From: Phaeocystidibacter luteus
Lineage (GTDB): Bacteria; Bacteroidota; Bacteroidia; Flavobacteriales; Schleiferiaceae
Assembly: GCF_008933115.1 (NCBI RefSeq)
Contig: NZ_WBVO01000004.1
Span: forward strand, 1 to 64,000
DNA length: 64,000 nt
Direction: 5' to 3'
The notes under the pieces are model-generated. The model worked only from the letters and a program-made list of their open reading frames with translations. It was not told the DNA's origin and did not search any database. This document shows positions 9,744 to 17,925 of this stretch, piece by piece. Numbering within the stretch: the stretch's first letter is position 1; each line of letters begins with the position of its first letter. Both the position numbers and the translations under genes were made by a program.

Positions 9744-9806
9744 AACAGGCAACAGGCAACAGGCAACAGGCAACAGGCTAGAGGCGACAGGCGACAGGCG
9801 ACAGGC
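9744..9806. repeat. Heptanucleotide tandem repeat (AACAGGC/GACAGGC)
   Basis: Five perfect copies of AACAGGC at 9744-9778 are followed, after GAGGC, by three copies of GACAGGC ending at 9806. The array starts just after the dsbD stop. On the minus strand it reads as repeated Ala-Cys-Cys-Leu-Leu-Pro-Val, which is an artefact and not a gene. Confidence 0.9.
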
Positions 9807-9849
9807 TTCGGACGAGAGGCGACGGCGAGAGGCCGTTTCAAAGTCCAAA

Positions 9850-10175
9850 GGTCCGAAAGTCCAACTCTCCAACCCTCTCCCGAATCGGCTGCGCCTCTCG
9901 GGATACCTCCCTTCGGTCGGCACATCAGTCCATTAGTCTATTGGTCCAAAAGTCAAAGGTCCGAAAGTCCAACCCTCTCCCGAATCGGCTGCGCCTCTCG
10001 GGATACCTCCCTTTGGTCGGCACATCAGTTCATTAGTCTATTGGTCCAAAAGCCCAAAGGTCCGAAAGTCTAACCCTCTAACCCTCTCCCGAATCGGCTG
10101 CGCCTCTCGGGATACCTCCCTTCGGTCGGCACATCAGTCCATTAGTCTATTGGTCCAAAAGTCAAAGGTCCGAAA
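9850..10175. repeat. Long tandem repeat, units of about 101-109 bp
   Basis: Units start at GTCCGAAAG at 9850, 9959, 10060 and 10168, with periods of 109, 101 and 108. Three are full and the last is partial. Each unit contains an inverted pair CCCGA...TCGGG around CTGCGCC, then TACCTCCCTTCGGTCGGC, then CATTAGTCTATTGGTCC. Copies differ by a few substitutions and short indels. No ORF with plausible composition runs through it. Confidence 0.92.
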
Positions 10176-10179
10176 GTCC

Positions 10180-10235
10180 AACCCTCTAACCCTCTAACCC
10201 TCTAACCCTCCAACCCTCCAACTCTCAAACCCTCC
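10180..10235. repeat. Octanucleotide tandem repeat (AACCCTCT/AACCCTCC)
   Basis: Seven consecutive 8-base units, three AACCCTCT followed by AACCCTCC variants, end just before the promoter-like box of the DUF4254 gene. Shorter runs of the same unit also sit inside the longer repeat units at about 9872 and 10071. Confidence 0.9.
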
Positions 10236-10243
10236 AATTTGAT

Positions 10244-10251
10244 TACCTTTG
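10244..10251 (+). promoter_or_regulatory. Putative -7 box upstream of DUF4254 gene
   Basis: TACCTTTG matches TAnnTTTG and lies 22 bases before the ATG. It directly follows the octanucleotide repeat, so repeat-length changes would alter the sequence at the -33 position. Confidence 0.4.
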
Positions 10252-10273
10252 CCCCAATCGCAAAACCACGCAC

Positions 10274-10888
10274 ATGAGCGCTTCCTTTACGGACAAAAGT
10301 TGGAGCATTTTCAACCAGAGTATCTCGGAATACCACAAGGTAGACGACGTTGATCAGCCGATGAACAATCCATATGAAGAGGGTACAATCGAGGCCACTC
10401 TTTACCACAAGAATTGGATTGATACGGTTCAATGGCATTTGGAGGATATCATTCGCGATCCGCAAATTGATCCGGAAACAGCACTGACGATCAAGCGTAG
10501 AATTGATGCCTCAAATCAAGATCGCACCGATATGGTTGAGGAAATCGACACGTGGTTTCGTGAGAAGTATGCCAATGTTGATGTAAAGGCGGACGCAAAG
10601 ATTAACACCGAGAGCCCAGCATGGGCAATCGACCGTTTTTCAATTCTTTCTCTCAAGATTTACCACATGAGAGAAGAGGTTGAGCGAAATGACGTCACTC
10701 CTGAACATCACGCTAAAGTCGCTTCGAAGTTGACCATTTTAGAGGAGCAGAAGATTGACCTTTCTACGGCCATAGAAGAACTTCTGGAAGACTACGCCTC
10801 TGGCAACAAATACATGAAGGTGTACCGCCAAATGAAGATGTACAACGATCCTTCACTCAACCCAGTTCTCTACAAACAGAGCAAGTGA
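10274..10888 (+). CDS. DUF4254 domain protein
   Basis: Soluble, mostly helical 204-residue protein of the DUF4254 family, which in Bacteroidota usually sits next to a GT9 glycosyltransferase, as it does here. Recognisable stretches are YEEGTIEATLYHKNWIDTVQWHLEDIIR and DRFSILSLKIYHM. It has no signal peptide or membrane segment. The 3' end overlaps the next start (GTGA), indicating translational coupling. The conserved neighbourhood suggests a role in the same glycan assembly step, but the biochemical function is not known to me. Confidence 0.85.
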   Translation: MSASFTDKSWSIFNQSISEYHKVDDVDQPMNNPYEEGTIEATLYHKNWIDTVQWHLEDIIRDPQIDPETALTIKRRIDASNQDRTDMVEEIDTWFREKYANVDVKADAKINTESPAWAIDRFSILSLKIYHMREEVERNDVTPEHHAKVASKLTILEEQKIDLSTAIEELLEDYASGNKYMKVYRQMKMYNDPSLNPVLYKQSK

Positions 10889-11865
10889 AAATACTCGCCA
10901 TCCGATTCTCCGCCCTCGGGGATGTGGCCATGACCATTCCCGTGATTCTGGAAGTGCTCGAGCAAAATCCAGATGTGGAAATCGATGTGCTCACCAGACC
11001 TTTCACTAGTAAACTGTTTCCTGCTCATCCGCGGCTTAAAGCTATCGGTGTTGATGTAGACAACCAATACAAAGGTTTCTTTGGTCTTTGGAAACTCTCC
11101 AAAGAACTCAAGACGAATAAATACACGGCTGTAGCCGATTTGCACTTTGTACTTCGGTCTAGACTAATCTCCCGATTCATGAGAAAAGGGAGGAGTATTG
11201 CACATCTAGACAAAGGCCGTGAGGATAAGAAAGCACTCACCCGAAAAGAGAATAAGATTCGCGGACAGATTCGTCCGATGACGGAGAGATACGCGGATGT
11301 CTTTCGAGAACTCGGATTAGAGGTGAAGCTCTCTCATTCGCTAGCCGGTTCTTCAAAATCGAATACAATCGGATTCGCACCTTTCGCACAGCACAAGGGC
11401 AAAGCATGGCCAGAGCGACATGCCATTAGGCTGCTTGAGGAGCTCAACGCCGCCGGTCGAGATGTGCTGCTTTTTGGAGGCCCGGATGAGCGTTTGAAGC
11501 TAGAGCAGATGAGCGCTGGGATGGATAAAGTGAACGTCCATGTTGGCAGCGGTATTCAGTCAGACATCGACGCTATACGAGATCTTCGATTAATGGTTTC
11601 CATGGATTCTGCCAATATGCACCTAGCGAGCTTGGCTCATACCGAAGTCGTTTCAATTTGGGGAGCGACGCATCCCGATGCGGGCTTTTTGGGGTGGGGA
11701 CAAACGGTGGACAATGCTGTACAGGTGGATGTAGATACATTGTCGTGCCGACCATGTTCCGTTTTTGGAAACGTTCCATGTCACCGTGGCGATTGGGCCT
11801 GCATGGAAACATTAGAGCCGGAGCAGGTTCTTCACAAGATTTCCGCCCTTATCGGCGAACAATAG
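10885..11865 (+). CDS. Glycosyltransferase family 9 (heptosyltransferase-like)
   Basis: Resembles ADP-heptose:LPS heptosyltransferases. It opens with the family motif ILAIRFSALGDVAMTIPVI and later has GFAPFAQHKGKAWPERHAIRLLEEL, LLFGGPDE and the acceptor-side MVSMDSANMHLASLAHTEVVSIWGATHPDAGFLGWGQ. The tail has the usual cysteine cluster (LSCRPCSVFGNVPCHRGDWACM). The start is GTG, inside the stop of the DUF4254 gene (4-base overlap). It probably adds a core sugar to lipopolysaccharide at the cytoplasmic face; the exact sugar cannot be read from the sequence. Confidence 0.9.
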   Translation: MKILAIRFSALGDVAMTIPVILEVLEQNPDVEIDVLTRPFTSKLFPAHPRLKAIGVDVDNQYKGFFGLWKLSKELKTNKYTAVADLHFVLRSRLISRFMRKGRSIAHLDKGREDKKALTRKENKIRGQIRPMTERYADVFRELGLEVKLSHSLAGSSKSNTIGFAPFAQHKGKAWPERHAIRLLEELNAAGRDVLLFGGPDERLKLEQMSAGMDKVNVHVGSGIQSDIDAIRDLRLMVSMDSANMHLASLAHTEVVSIWGATHPDAGFLGWGQTVDNAVQVDVDTLSCRPCSVFGNVPCHRGDWACMETLEPEQVLHKISALIGEQ

Positions 11866-11889
11866 CCCTTTTTCACGAGTTTTGAGGGT

Positions 11890-12309
11890 ATGACTTTGCC
11901 CGATGAAAAAAGATTTCGACTCCGAAAAGATGAACGCGTTGTTGGCTACATGCGGCAACTCGGTAAGGAAAGCTATTTCTTTTCAAAGGATTCGTTTTGG
12001 TGGACAGGCCGTAAGATTCAATATGAGCAAATTGATGAATGGACGGGCTACTTTGATAAGAACAGATCGCCTATTTACGAATGGGATATTATTCACTTCA
12101 AGGTAGATCCAGATGGCCAGTCGGAAGAAGGAGTGGTCCTCTGGGAATCCAATCAAAAGCGATTTGTCATTCGTAAAGTGCGAGAGGCCATACATTTTCC
12201 GTTTGAAACGGATGGATTACAGTTGTTCGATCAACGACAATTAGAAGTGTTTTCCTACCTTTTCATCAATCCAGAATTAATCGACGACCTTGGACTCAGC
12301 GATTCATAA
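11890..12309 (+). CDS. YopX-like domain protein
   Basis: Small 139-residue soluble protein. Residues about 48-98 resemble the YopX family, best known from phage and prophage genomes: WTGYFDKNRSPIYEWDII aligns with the family pattern TGLKDKNGKEIYEGDIV, and GVVLWESNQKRFVIR follows as the usual second half. It differs in having Trp where the family usually has Gly (IYEWDI). The function is unknown. It is unusual here because the neighbours are chromosomal membrane genes; its 3' end overlaps the next gene by 20 bases. The family call is by eye and moderate. Confidence 0.65.
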   Translation: MTLPDEKRFRLRKDERVVGYMRQLGKESYFFSKDSFWWTGRKIQYEQIDEWTGYFDKNRSPIYEWDIIHFKVDPDGQSEEGVVLWESNQKRFVIRKVREAIHFPFETDGLQLFDQRQLEVFSYLFINPELIDDLGLSDS

Positions 12310-12892
12310 CACCGAACCAAAATCCGACGACATTTTTAGCAATGTGTCGGTCGATCCCAATCAACTTCCCAAATTAGAAGAAGTAGAATATCAACCTATC
12401 AGCCCTAAGTACAAAGCCATGCAGTTGGTGGTTACACTCATTGTGGTCGTTCTGATTGCAGTGGGAGGAACTGCAACAAGCCTATCGCTTCAAGAAGGCC
12501 AGATTTTGAGCTGGTCCATCATGGGGGGCGCCATGTTGCTGTTTTTTACCCTTCGAACGCTCCTGGTGAATCTCGGATATAAATGGAAGGGATATGCACT
12601 TCGTGAGAAAGACTTGATTTATCGCTCTGGACTCATTTGGCGGAAGGTCATTATCATTCCGTTTGCACGAATCCAGCATGGCGAGTTGAGCGAAGGTGTG
12701 ATAGAGCGATTTTATGGGTTGAAGAAAATCCGAGTGTACACTGCAGGCGGCTCTAGTAGCGACCTTACCATTCCGGGTTTGCCCAAAGAGCGAGCTGAAC
12801 AACTCCGTAAGTTCATCATGGATCGCGTGATAGAAGAGGCCGAGGAAGAAGCTGCAGAAGAGGTTAAGGGTTCACCGGTAGACTTGAATTGA
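12290..12892 (+). CDS. Bacterial PH-domain membrane protein, YdbS-like
   Basis: A 200-residue protein with a polar N-terminus, two adjacent membrane helices (about 45-65 and 72-92) and a bPH2-type domain starting YALREKDLIYRSGLIWRKVIIIPFARIQHGELSEGVIERFYGLKKIRVYTAGG. It ends in an acidic tail. The TTG start at 12290 lies within the preceding gene; the first in-frame Met is residue 44, which would remove the N-terminal tail. Together with the next gene it forms the YdbS-YdbT pair common in bacteria. The function is not established. Confidence 0.82.
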   Translation: MDSAIHNTEPKSDDIFSNVSVDPNQLPKLEEVEYQPISPKYKAMQLVVTLIVVVLIAVGGTATSLSLQEGQILSWSIMGGAMLLFFTLRTLLVNLGYKWKGYALREKDLIYRSGLIWRKVIIIPFARIQHGELSEGVIERFYGLKKIRVYTAGGSSSDLTIPGLPKERAEQLRKFIMDRVIEEAEEEAAEEVKGSPVDLN

Positions 12893-12894
12893 GG

Positions 12895-14382
12895 ATGGAG
12901 TACAATCAACCTCAAAAGCTTGCGCCTATTGCGTTGTTGCGGGTGTTCAGCCGAGTGTTACGTGCATTGGTTGGAAATTTATGGCCCGTGCTTCTCGTTT
13001 ACTTTTTTCAGATTAACAGAAGAGAAGATGCGGATGGGAATCCCGTCATTTTATATGTGGCATATGGCGTACTTGCCATCACGGTCATAAGTGGAATCAT
13101 TCGATACCTCACTTTTCGGTGGAGTATTGACGACGACGCATTGATTATCCGACATGGTGTTTTTCGGAAGGTGGATTTGAGGATTCCCTTTGAGCGAATT
13201 CAGGCAATCGACCTTCAGCAACCGTGGTATTACCAGATTGGCAATGCGGCGCGCTTCGTGGTTGATACAGCCGGCTCTAAATCCAAAGAGGCAGAGATTT
13301 GGGCCTTAAGACTTCCAGAAGCTGAGAAGCTGAGGTCATATATTCATGAAAGGAAGGCCGATGTAGGGGTCGATTCAGAAGGCGAACCATCGGTAGCAGC
13401 AGAGCCAAAGCCGATTAAAACATGGGTGAAGGTCGATATCGGTACGCTAGTTAAAATCGGACTTCTCCGGAATCACTTCCGTTCAATTGCCGCCTTCATT
13501 GGTGGTGGATTCTATCTGTACAGTCAGCTTCAAGACGTGTTTGAAACCGAAGAGGTCAACCGTGAGATTGAGCAAATTTACTCGGTAGTTCCAAAGGTGA
13601 TGTCGGCCTACGTGATTATAGGTACGCTGGTAATTCTGGCGGCGGTGACCTTTTCAATACTGCTGACCATTTTTAGGTTTTACGGTTTCAATCTCATCGA
13701 AAAAGAAGGTGCCTTTGTGGCCAGATATGGGCTCACGAGTGTGAAGACCCGTCAGCTAAAGGAGCGCAAGGTTCAGATCATGCGCACGGAACAAGGGCCG
13801 GTATTCAAATGGGCTAAGATCATGCGCTTCAAGATTGAGCAGGCGTATGCAGAGAAGGTTCAGAACCGCGACGATTTTTCCATTCCCGGTAGTCCACAGG
13901 CTGAAGTACTGAGCTTCCACAAACGACTCTTTGGGTTGTTGCCGAAGATGATTCACCCGGGTACGTCCTTTAAATGGTTTTGGTTTAGAATGACGAGAGT
14001 GGGCATTCTCCCAATACTGCCTTTTGTAGCCTTGGCCTATTTCCTCGTGAACCCAACCTATTACTGGGCATTGCTCTGGTTCCCGTATCAGGCGTTTTAC
14101 AGCTATTTCCTTTGGAGGAATCAAGGAATTGCGATAGACGACCATGTCCTCTCGGTCCGCAGACAAGTCATTTTCGAAAAGCGCGCGACTTTGGAGCTTC
14201 AGCGGGTGCAGGCTGTGCAAATCACGCAGTCGATTTTCCAGCGCAGAAACAAGTTGGCCACCTTAAAAATCGAGACCGCTGGAGGCAGCGTTTCGCTTCC
14301 GTTCTTGCCTATTGAAACGGCTACAAGGTTAACGAACTACTTGCTGTACAAGAGTGAGACGGCGAAGTTGGACTGGATGTAA
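12895..14382 (+). CDS. Bacterial PH-domain membrane protein, YdbT-like
   Basis: About 495 residues with repeated units of paired membrane helices followed by PH-like strands: ALIIRHGVFRKVDLRIPFERIQAIDLQQ, AFVARYGLTSVKTRQLKERKVQIMR and HVLSVRRQVIFEKRATLELQRVQAVQI, so three bPH2-like domains. ATG at 12895 is preferred over the TTG two codons upstream because it starts right after the stop of the YdbS-like gene. The pair is surely co-expressed. It is probably an inner-membrane complex; substrate and role are unknown. Confidence 0.85.
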   Translation: MEYNQPQKLAPIALLRVFSRVLRALVGNLWPVLLVYFFQINRREDADGNPVILYVAYGVLAITVISGIIRYLTFRWSIDDDALIIRHGVFRKVDLRIPFERIQAIDLQQPWYYQIGNAARFVVDTAGSKSKEAEIWALRLPEAEKLRSYIHERKADVGVDSEGEPSVAAEPKPIKTWVKVDIGTLVKIGLLRNHFRSIAAFIGGGFYLYSQLQDVFETEEVNREIEQIYSVVPKVMSAYVIIGTLVILAAVTFSILLTIFRFYGFNLIEKEGAFVARYGLTSVKTRQLKERKVQIMRTEQGPVFKWAKIMRFKIEQAYAEKVQNRDDFSIPGSPQAEVLSFHKRLFGLLPKMIHPGTSFKWFWFRMTRVGILPILPFVALAYFLVNPTYYWALLWFPYQAFYSYFLWRNQGIAIDDHVLSVRRQVIFEKRATLELQRVQAVQITQSIFQRRNKLATLKIETAGGSVSLPFLPIETATRLTNYLLYKSETAKLDWM

Positions 14383-14399
14383 GCGTTTGAAAACGTAAG

Positions 14400-14421
14400 T
14401 AAACGTTTAATACACGACTAG
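14400..14421 (+). promoter_or_regulatory. Palindrome TAAACGTTTA with TAG at +9, upstream of comM
   Basis: A perfect 10-base palindrome at 14400-14409 is followed after 9 bases by TAG at 14419. The same palindrome, spacing and TAG occur at 35893 and 51168. TAGTTTCTG could be a degenerate -7 box. The comM ATG is 43 bases further on. It could be an operator or part of a promoter. Confidence 0.45.
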
Positions 14422-14463
14422 TTTCTGCCAATCACATCACATTTGCTGAAAACCATTAAGCGA

Positions 14464-16002
14464 ATGTTAGTAAAGGTGTTTGGTAGCGCGATTCACGGAG
14501 TGGATGCCACCACGATTACCGTGGAGGTGAGCGTCGATAAAGGAATCAAATTCTTTTTGGTTGGATTGCCGGATTCTGCCGTAAAAGAGAGTCAGCAACG
14601 GGTAAGATCTGCCCTTGCCTATTGCGGTCTGAAGATGCCGAGGCAACAGATTACCGTAAACATGGCTCCGGCGGATATTCGCAAGGAAGGCTCTGCTTAT
14701 GATTTGCCTATTGCAATCGGTATTCTTGCGGCATCGGATCAACTCAAGTCGGAAACCTTAACCCGATGCGTAATTATGGGAGAGCTTTCGTTAGATGGAA
14801 GTTTACAACCGATTACAGGAGCTTTGCCCATGGCGATTCAGGCGGTTGTCGAGGAGTTTGACTCCATCATCTTACCCATGTCAAATGCCAAAGAAGCGGC
14901 CATCGTGGAAGGGATTTCTATCTATGGCGCGCGCAACCTTGAAGAGGTGGTTCGTCATTTCAACGATGGCGAAAGCTTGCCTCAAATTGTGAGCAATCCT
15001 AAAGCGGCATTTGAACAGGCTTACCAGAACTCTGGCGTTGATTTTAGCGAGGTCAAAGGACAAGATAACGTCAAACGCGCATTGGAGATAGCTGCGGCGG
15101 GAGGTCACAACGTGATTCTCATTGGTCCTCCTGGGGCAGGTAAATCTATGTTGGCCAAGAGAATGGCTACCATTCTTCCACCAATGTCGATGGAGGAGGC
15201 GTTGGAGACGACAAAGATTCATTCCGTCGCCGGAATACTTCCAAGGGGACAAGCCTTAGTCGCGCATCGGCCGTTTAGATCGCCTCATCATTCGGTTTCC
15301 AATGCGGCTTTAGTAGGCGGGGGCAGTTACCCTCAGCCGGGAGAAATTAGTCTGGCGCACCACGGCATCCTCTTTTTGGATGAATTACCTGAGTTTCAAA
15401 GAAGTGTTCTGGAAGTCATGCGTCAGCCTATGGAAGACCGAGAGGTGACGATATCGCGCGCCAAGCATACCGTCACTTATCCTTCTTCATTTATGTTGTT
15501 CGCAAGCATGAACCCTTGCCCTTGCGGCTATCACAACCATCCCAATCGGGATTGTACTTGTCCGCCTGGGGCGGTAGACCGATACTTGAACAAGATCTCG
15601 GGACCGTTGCTCGACAGGATTGACCTTCATGTAGAAGTTACGCCGGTTAAATTCAAAGAAATCTCGAATGATTCACCGGCGGAGAAAAGTGGATTGGTGA
15701 GGAACCGAGTGCTGAAGGCTAGATTGATACAGAGTGAACGTTTCACTCATCAACACAAGGTGCATTGCAATGCGGAGATGGGCAGTAAGCTGCTTCGCTC
15801 GGTTTGTCAACTCGATGAGCAGAGCCGAACCATGTTAGAAACTGCGATGAAACGAATGAACCTATCAGCTAGGGCGTACGATCGAATTCTTAAGGTAGCT
15901 CGTACGATTGCAGACCTTGGTGAATCAGAAAGTGTTGAAGCCTCTCATTTAGCGGAAGCGATTCAATACAGGAGTTTGGATAGGAGTGATTGGGGTGTGT
16001 GA
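14464..16002 (+). CDS. comM: ComM/YifB family Mg-chelatase-like AAA+ ATPase
   Basis: Hexameric helicase-like ATPase that promotes branch migration during natural transformation in other bacteria. It has the N-terminal chelatase-fold domain (GSAIHGVDATTITVEVSV, VKESQQRVRSAL), Walker A GPPGAGKSML, Walker B ILFLDELPEF, sensor SMNPCPCGYHNHP with the cysteine cluster, and the C-terminal LSARAYDRILKVARTIADL. ATG at 14464 gives the usual family N-terminus MLVKVFG and 512 residues; a TTG at 14443 would add seven residues. Degenerate copies of its middle and 3' end lie at 18931 and 20600, on the far side of an AT-rich insertion. Confidence 0.93.
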   Translation: MLVKVFGSAIHGVDATTITVEVSVDKGIKFFLVGLPDSAVKESQQRVRSALAYCGLKMPRQQITVNMAPADIRKEGSAYDLPIAIGILAASDQLKSETLTRCVIMGELSLDGSLQPITGALPMAIQAVVEEFDSIILPMSNAKEAAIVEGISIYGARNLEEVVRHFNDGESLPQIVSNPKAAFEQAYQNSGVDFSEVKGQDNVKRALEIAAAGGHNVILIGPPGAGKSMLAKRMATILPPMSMEEALETTKIHSVAGILPRGQALVAHRPFRSPHHSVSNAALVGGGSYPQPGEISLAHHGILFLDELPEFQRSVLEVMRQPMEDREVTISRAKHTVTYPSSFMLFASMNPCPCGYHNHPNRDCTCPPGAVDRYLNKISGPLLDRIDLHVEVTPVKFKEISNDSPAEKSGLVRNRVLKARLIQSERFTHQHKVHCNAEMGSKLLRSVCQLDEQSRTMLETAMKRMNLSARAYDRILKVARTIADLGESESVEASHLAEAIQYRSLDRSDWGV

Positions 16003-16103
16003 GGGGGGGAGGAATTAAAAAACCCTATTCGTACTATCTCGTTTTGGGTACATTCGCCTTACTGTTCGTTCTGCGCGTCAAAATCTCAGATAGAACAGCC
16101 TAA
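15999..16103 (+). pseudogene. Truncated ORF overlapping the comM stop
   Basis: A GTG overlapping the comM TGA (GTGA) opens a 34-codon frame: a basic start with IKKPYSYY, then a hydrophobic stretch LVLGTFALLFVLRV, then a stop. This looks like the signal-anchor or first membrane segment of a gene that once followed comM in the operon and was cut off where the AT-rich island begins. It could also be a chance short frame. The copy of the comM end at 20781 keeps GTGAGGGGGG but then stops within a few codons. Confidence 0.4.
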
Positions 16104-16287
16104 CAACAGAGAATGATGTTTTGAAAGGGAATAGTCAAATGCCGAATTTATCCGTTGATGAATGATTCTTAGTGCTTGAATTAAACGGTAGAGACAATGT
16201 CAGGCATTCTACACATTTTGACAAAGTCAATTCACGCAGCGAGAGGACACAATCAGTGTTGCAGTTCTTTTGTTGAATTAGCATGCT

Positions 16288-17925
16288 TTAACTTGAGGCC
16301 GATACTTGAGTGTATCTTAAACAACAGTTTTTATATTTCTTACCACTCATACATATACACCTGTTATTTCTTCCTACTCCTGATGCCAGTTTTGCTAGTC
16401 GCCTTTGATATGATTGATATGATTTCGTAAAAAACTCTTTATCAAATTGTTTTGCAAGTGATCCATCAAGCATAACTTTTTCATTTTCTTTTCTTTTCAC
16501 GAATCCTCCTTCCCTGAGAAAGAATCCTAGATAGGAAGTTTCTGTGTCAGAGTGGTATTGGTGGCCAAATTCTGTTCGCTCTATGAAGAATCTTATTAGT
16601 TCATCAGGAGTGTTCAAGTAGGTAACGATTATTTCCAAATCATACATACTCATTGCTATTGGGCGAACTTCCTGATTATGGAAGTGTAACATTGTATGGA
16701 TTGCAATTGAAGGATAAGGGTCAAGGACCACGCATACTGTTGCAACTTTTTTAATGTTGCCGATATCAACTAATTGTTGATTCGAATTAAAAACTTTGGC
16801 GCTTCCATCTAGGATGTAGGGAATCGGCAGTATGGCTTGTTCATGTGCTAAGCCTACCGCTTTGTGAAAATCACGTTCATATGTTTCAATGTCACCTTGA
16901 CGAGCTAGCTGCGTTAGGCGTTTAGACTTTACTTGAAAAATGATCATCGTATCTCTATGGATAACACATACATCTAGGTCAGTTAATGTGTTCCCTTTAG
17001 ATAATTTCACTTCTACGCCTAAGTATACCTCTTCCGTGTTAAATACCTTTCGCAATAGTTTGAAGGTCATTTCTTCTGCCGCTATTCCGCGATGCTTCAA
17101 GGCTTTATCTCTATATGAATCATCCTGAAGCATCCAATAGAACGGTCCATCGTAAATAGCCTCGGCAAGCGTAAAAGCTAAAGGAACCACTAATTGAGAA
17201 TCCTCCTGCCAAATTGGATTGAATCTAAACTCGTTCATATCACCAATGTCAGAGAGGGATGCATTGTAGTGAGAGCTGTCTTGAATTGAGAAGGCTTTTG
17301 ATACTTCTAGTAGTTTAGGATTTTTCTCGAAATAGTAATTGGAAATGCACAAATAATTTGGATGACCATGCTCATTCTGCACCGGGAGATTGGCTCGAAG
17401 ATCAATTGTCATTCGTAAAACAGTATAAAAATCAATTAGATCTTGAATAGAGAACCCGTATTTCGCCTTTAACCAGTTTTCATCGTGCTTGTATTTGTCA
17501 ACCAAATGGTCGATCAATTGAGTGTCATAGCTTCCTGTGCCAGAGTAGAAAATGGTCTCTTTAACCATTTCTGGGTTTTGGCTGTAAGCTTCTGCAATAT
17601 TAGAATATTCGAAAGGATTAACATTCTGCATTAATGCGACATGGATATCGTCTAAGGTCTTGTGAACTAACTCTGCGAGCTCCTCTACTTTCAGTTCGGG
17701 ATCTTCATCTTTATCTTTATTCTTCAACCAAAGCCCAAATAAGAAGGTTAACTCGTTCTGATTAAGAGTTGTGCGAGTATTGATTCTATCAAGTTCAGCG
17801 AAGGTGTATCTGTTGTTCTGCTGGATTAATAGAAATAGGGATTCTAGAAAGTTTGACTGTCTAGATAGTCTGTTTAGTTCAGCGAGAAGCTTTTTGTATT
17901 CGTTGGGTGTAGTTTTTTCTGTCAT
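16288..17925 (-). CDS. SEC-C zinc-binding protein with NERD-like PD-(D/E)XK nuclease region
   Basis: A 545-residue soluble protein, AT-rich compared with the flanks. Residues 1-270 are mainly helical and not recognised. Residues 278-335 look like a restriction-endonuclease fold: GIAAEEMTFKLLRKVF, then TDLDVCVIHRDTMIIFQVKSK, with D316/D318 and Q331-x-K333 as the candidate (D...QxK) active site. The C-terminus is a SEC-C motif, C523-x-C525 with C534-C535 (RCICMSGKKYKNCC), which binds zinc. It overlaps its 68-residue upstream partner by ATGA. The context (island, nuclease fold, small partner) suggests host defence or element maintenance, but this is inference. Confidence 0.7.
   Translation of the reverse strand: MTEKTTPNEYKKLLAELNRLSRQSNFLESLFLLIQQNNRYTFAELDRINTRTTLNQNELTFLFGLWLKNKDKDEDPELKVEELAELVHKTLDDIHVALMQNVNPFEYSNIAEAYSQNPEMVKETIFYSGTGSYDTQLIDHLVDKYKHDENWLKAKYGFSIQDLIDFYTVLRMTIDLRANLPVQNEHGHPNYLCISNYYFEKNPKLLEVSKAFSIQDSSHYNASLSDIGDMNEFRFNPIWQEDSQLVVPLAFTLAEAIYDGPFYWMLQDDSYRDKALKHRGIAAEEMTFKLLRKVFNTEEVYLGVEVKLSKGNTLTDLDVCVIHRDTMIIFQVKSKRLTQLARQGDIETYERDFHKAVGLAHEQAILPIPYILDGSAKVFNSNQQLVDIGNIKKVATVCVVLDPYPSIAIHTMLHFHNQEVRPIAMSMYDLEIIVTYLNTPDELIRFFIERTEFGHQYHSDTETSYLGFFLREGGFVKRKENEKVMLDGSLAKQFDKEFFTKSYQSYQRRLAKLASGVGRNNRCICMSGKKYKNCCLRYTQVSASS

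Noticed and set aside
9633-9925. Minus-strand frames reading as repeated Ala-Cys-Cys-Leu-Leu-Pro-Val over the 7-mer array
   Set aside because: They are a direct product of the AACAGGC/GACAGGC repeat and overlap the dsbD 3' end; composition is not protein-like.
9742-10240. Repeat array considered as a CRISPR array
   Set aside because: The units are continuous tandem repeats without unique spacers of constant size, and no cas gene is present.
16197-16430. 77-codon plus-strand frame at the end of the nuclease gene
   Set aside because: It overlaps the SEC-C coding end on the other strand and has no coupling or recognisable motif.
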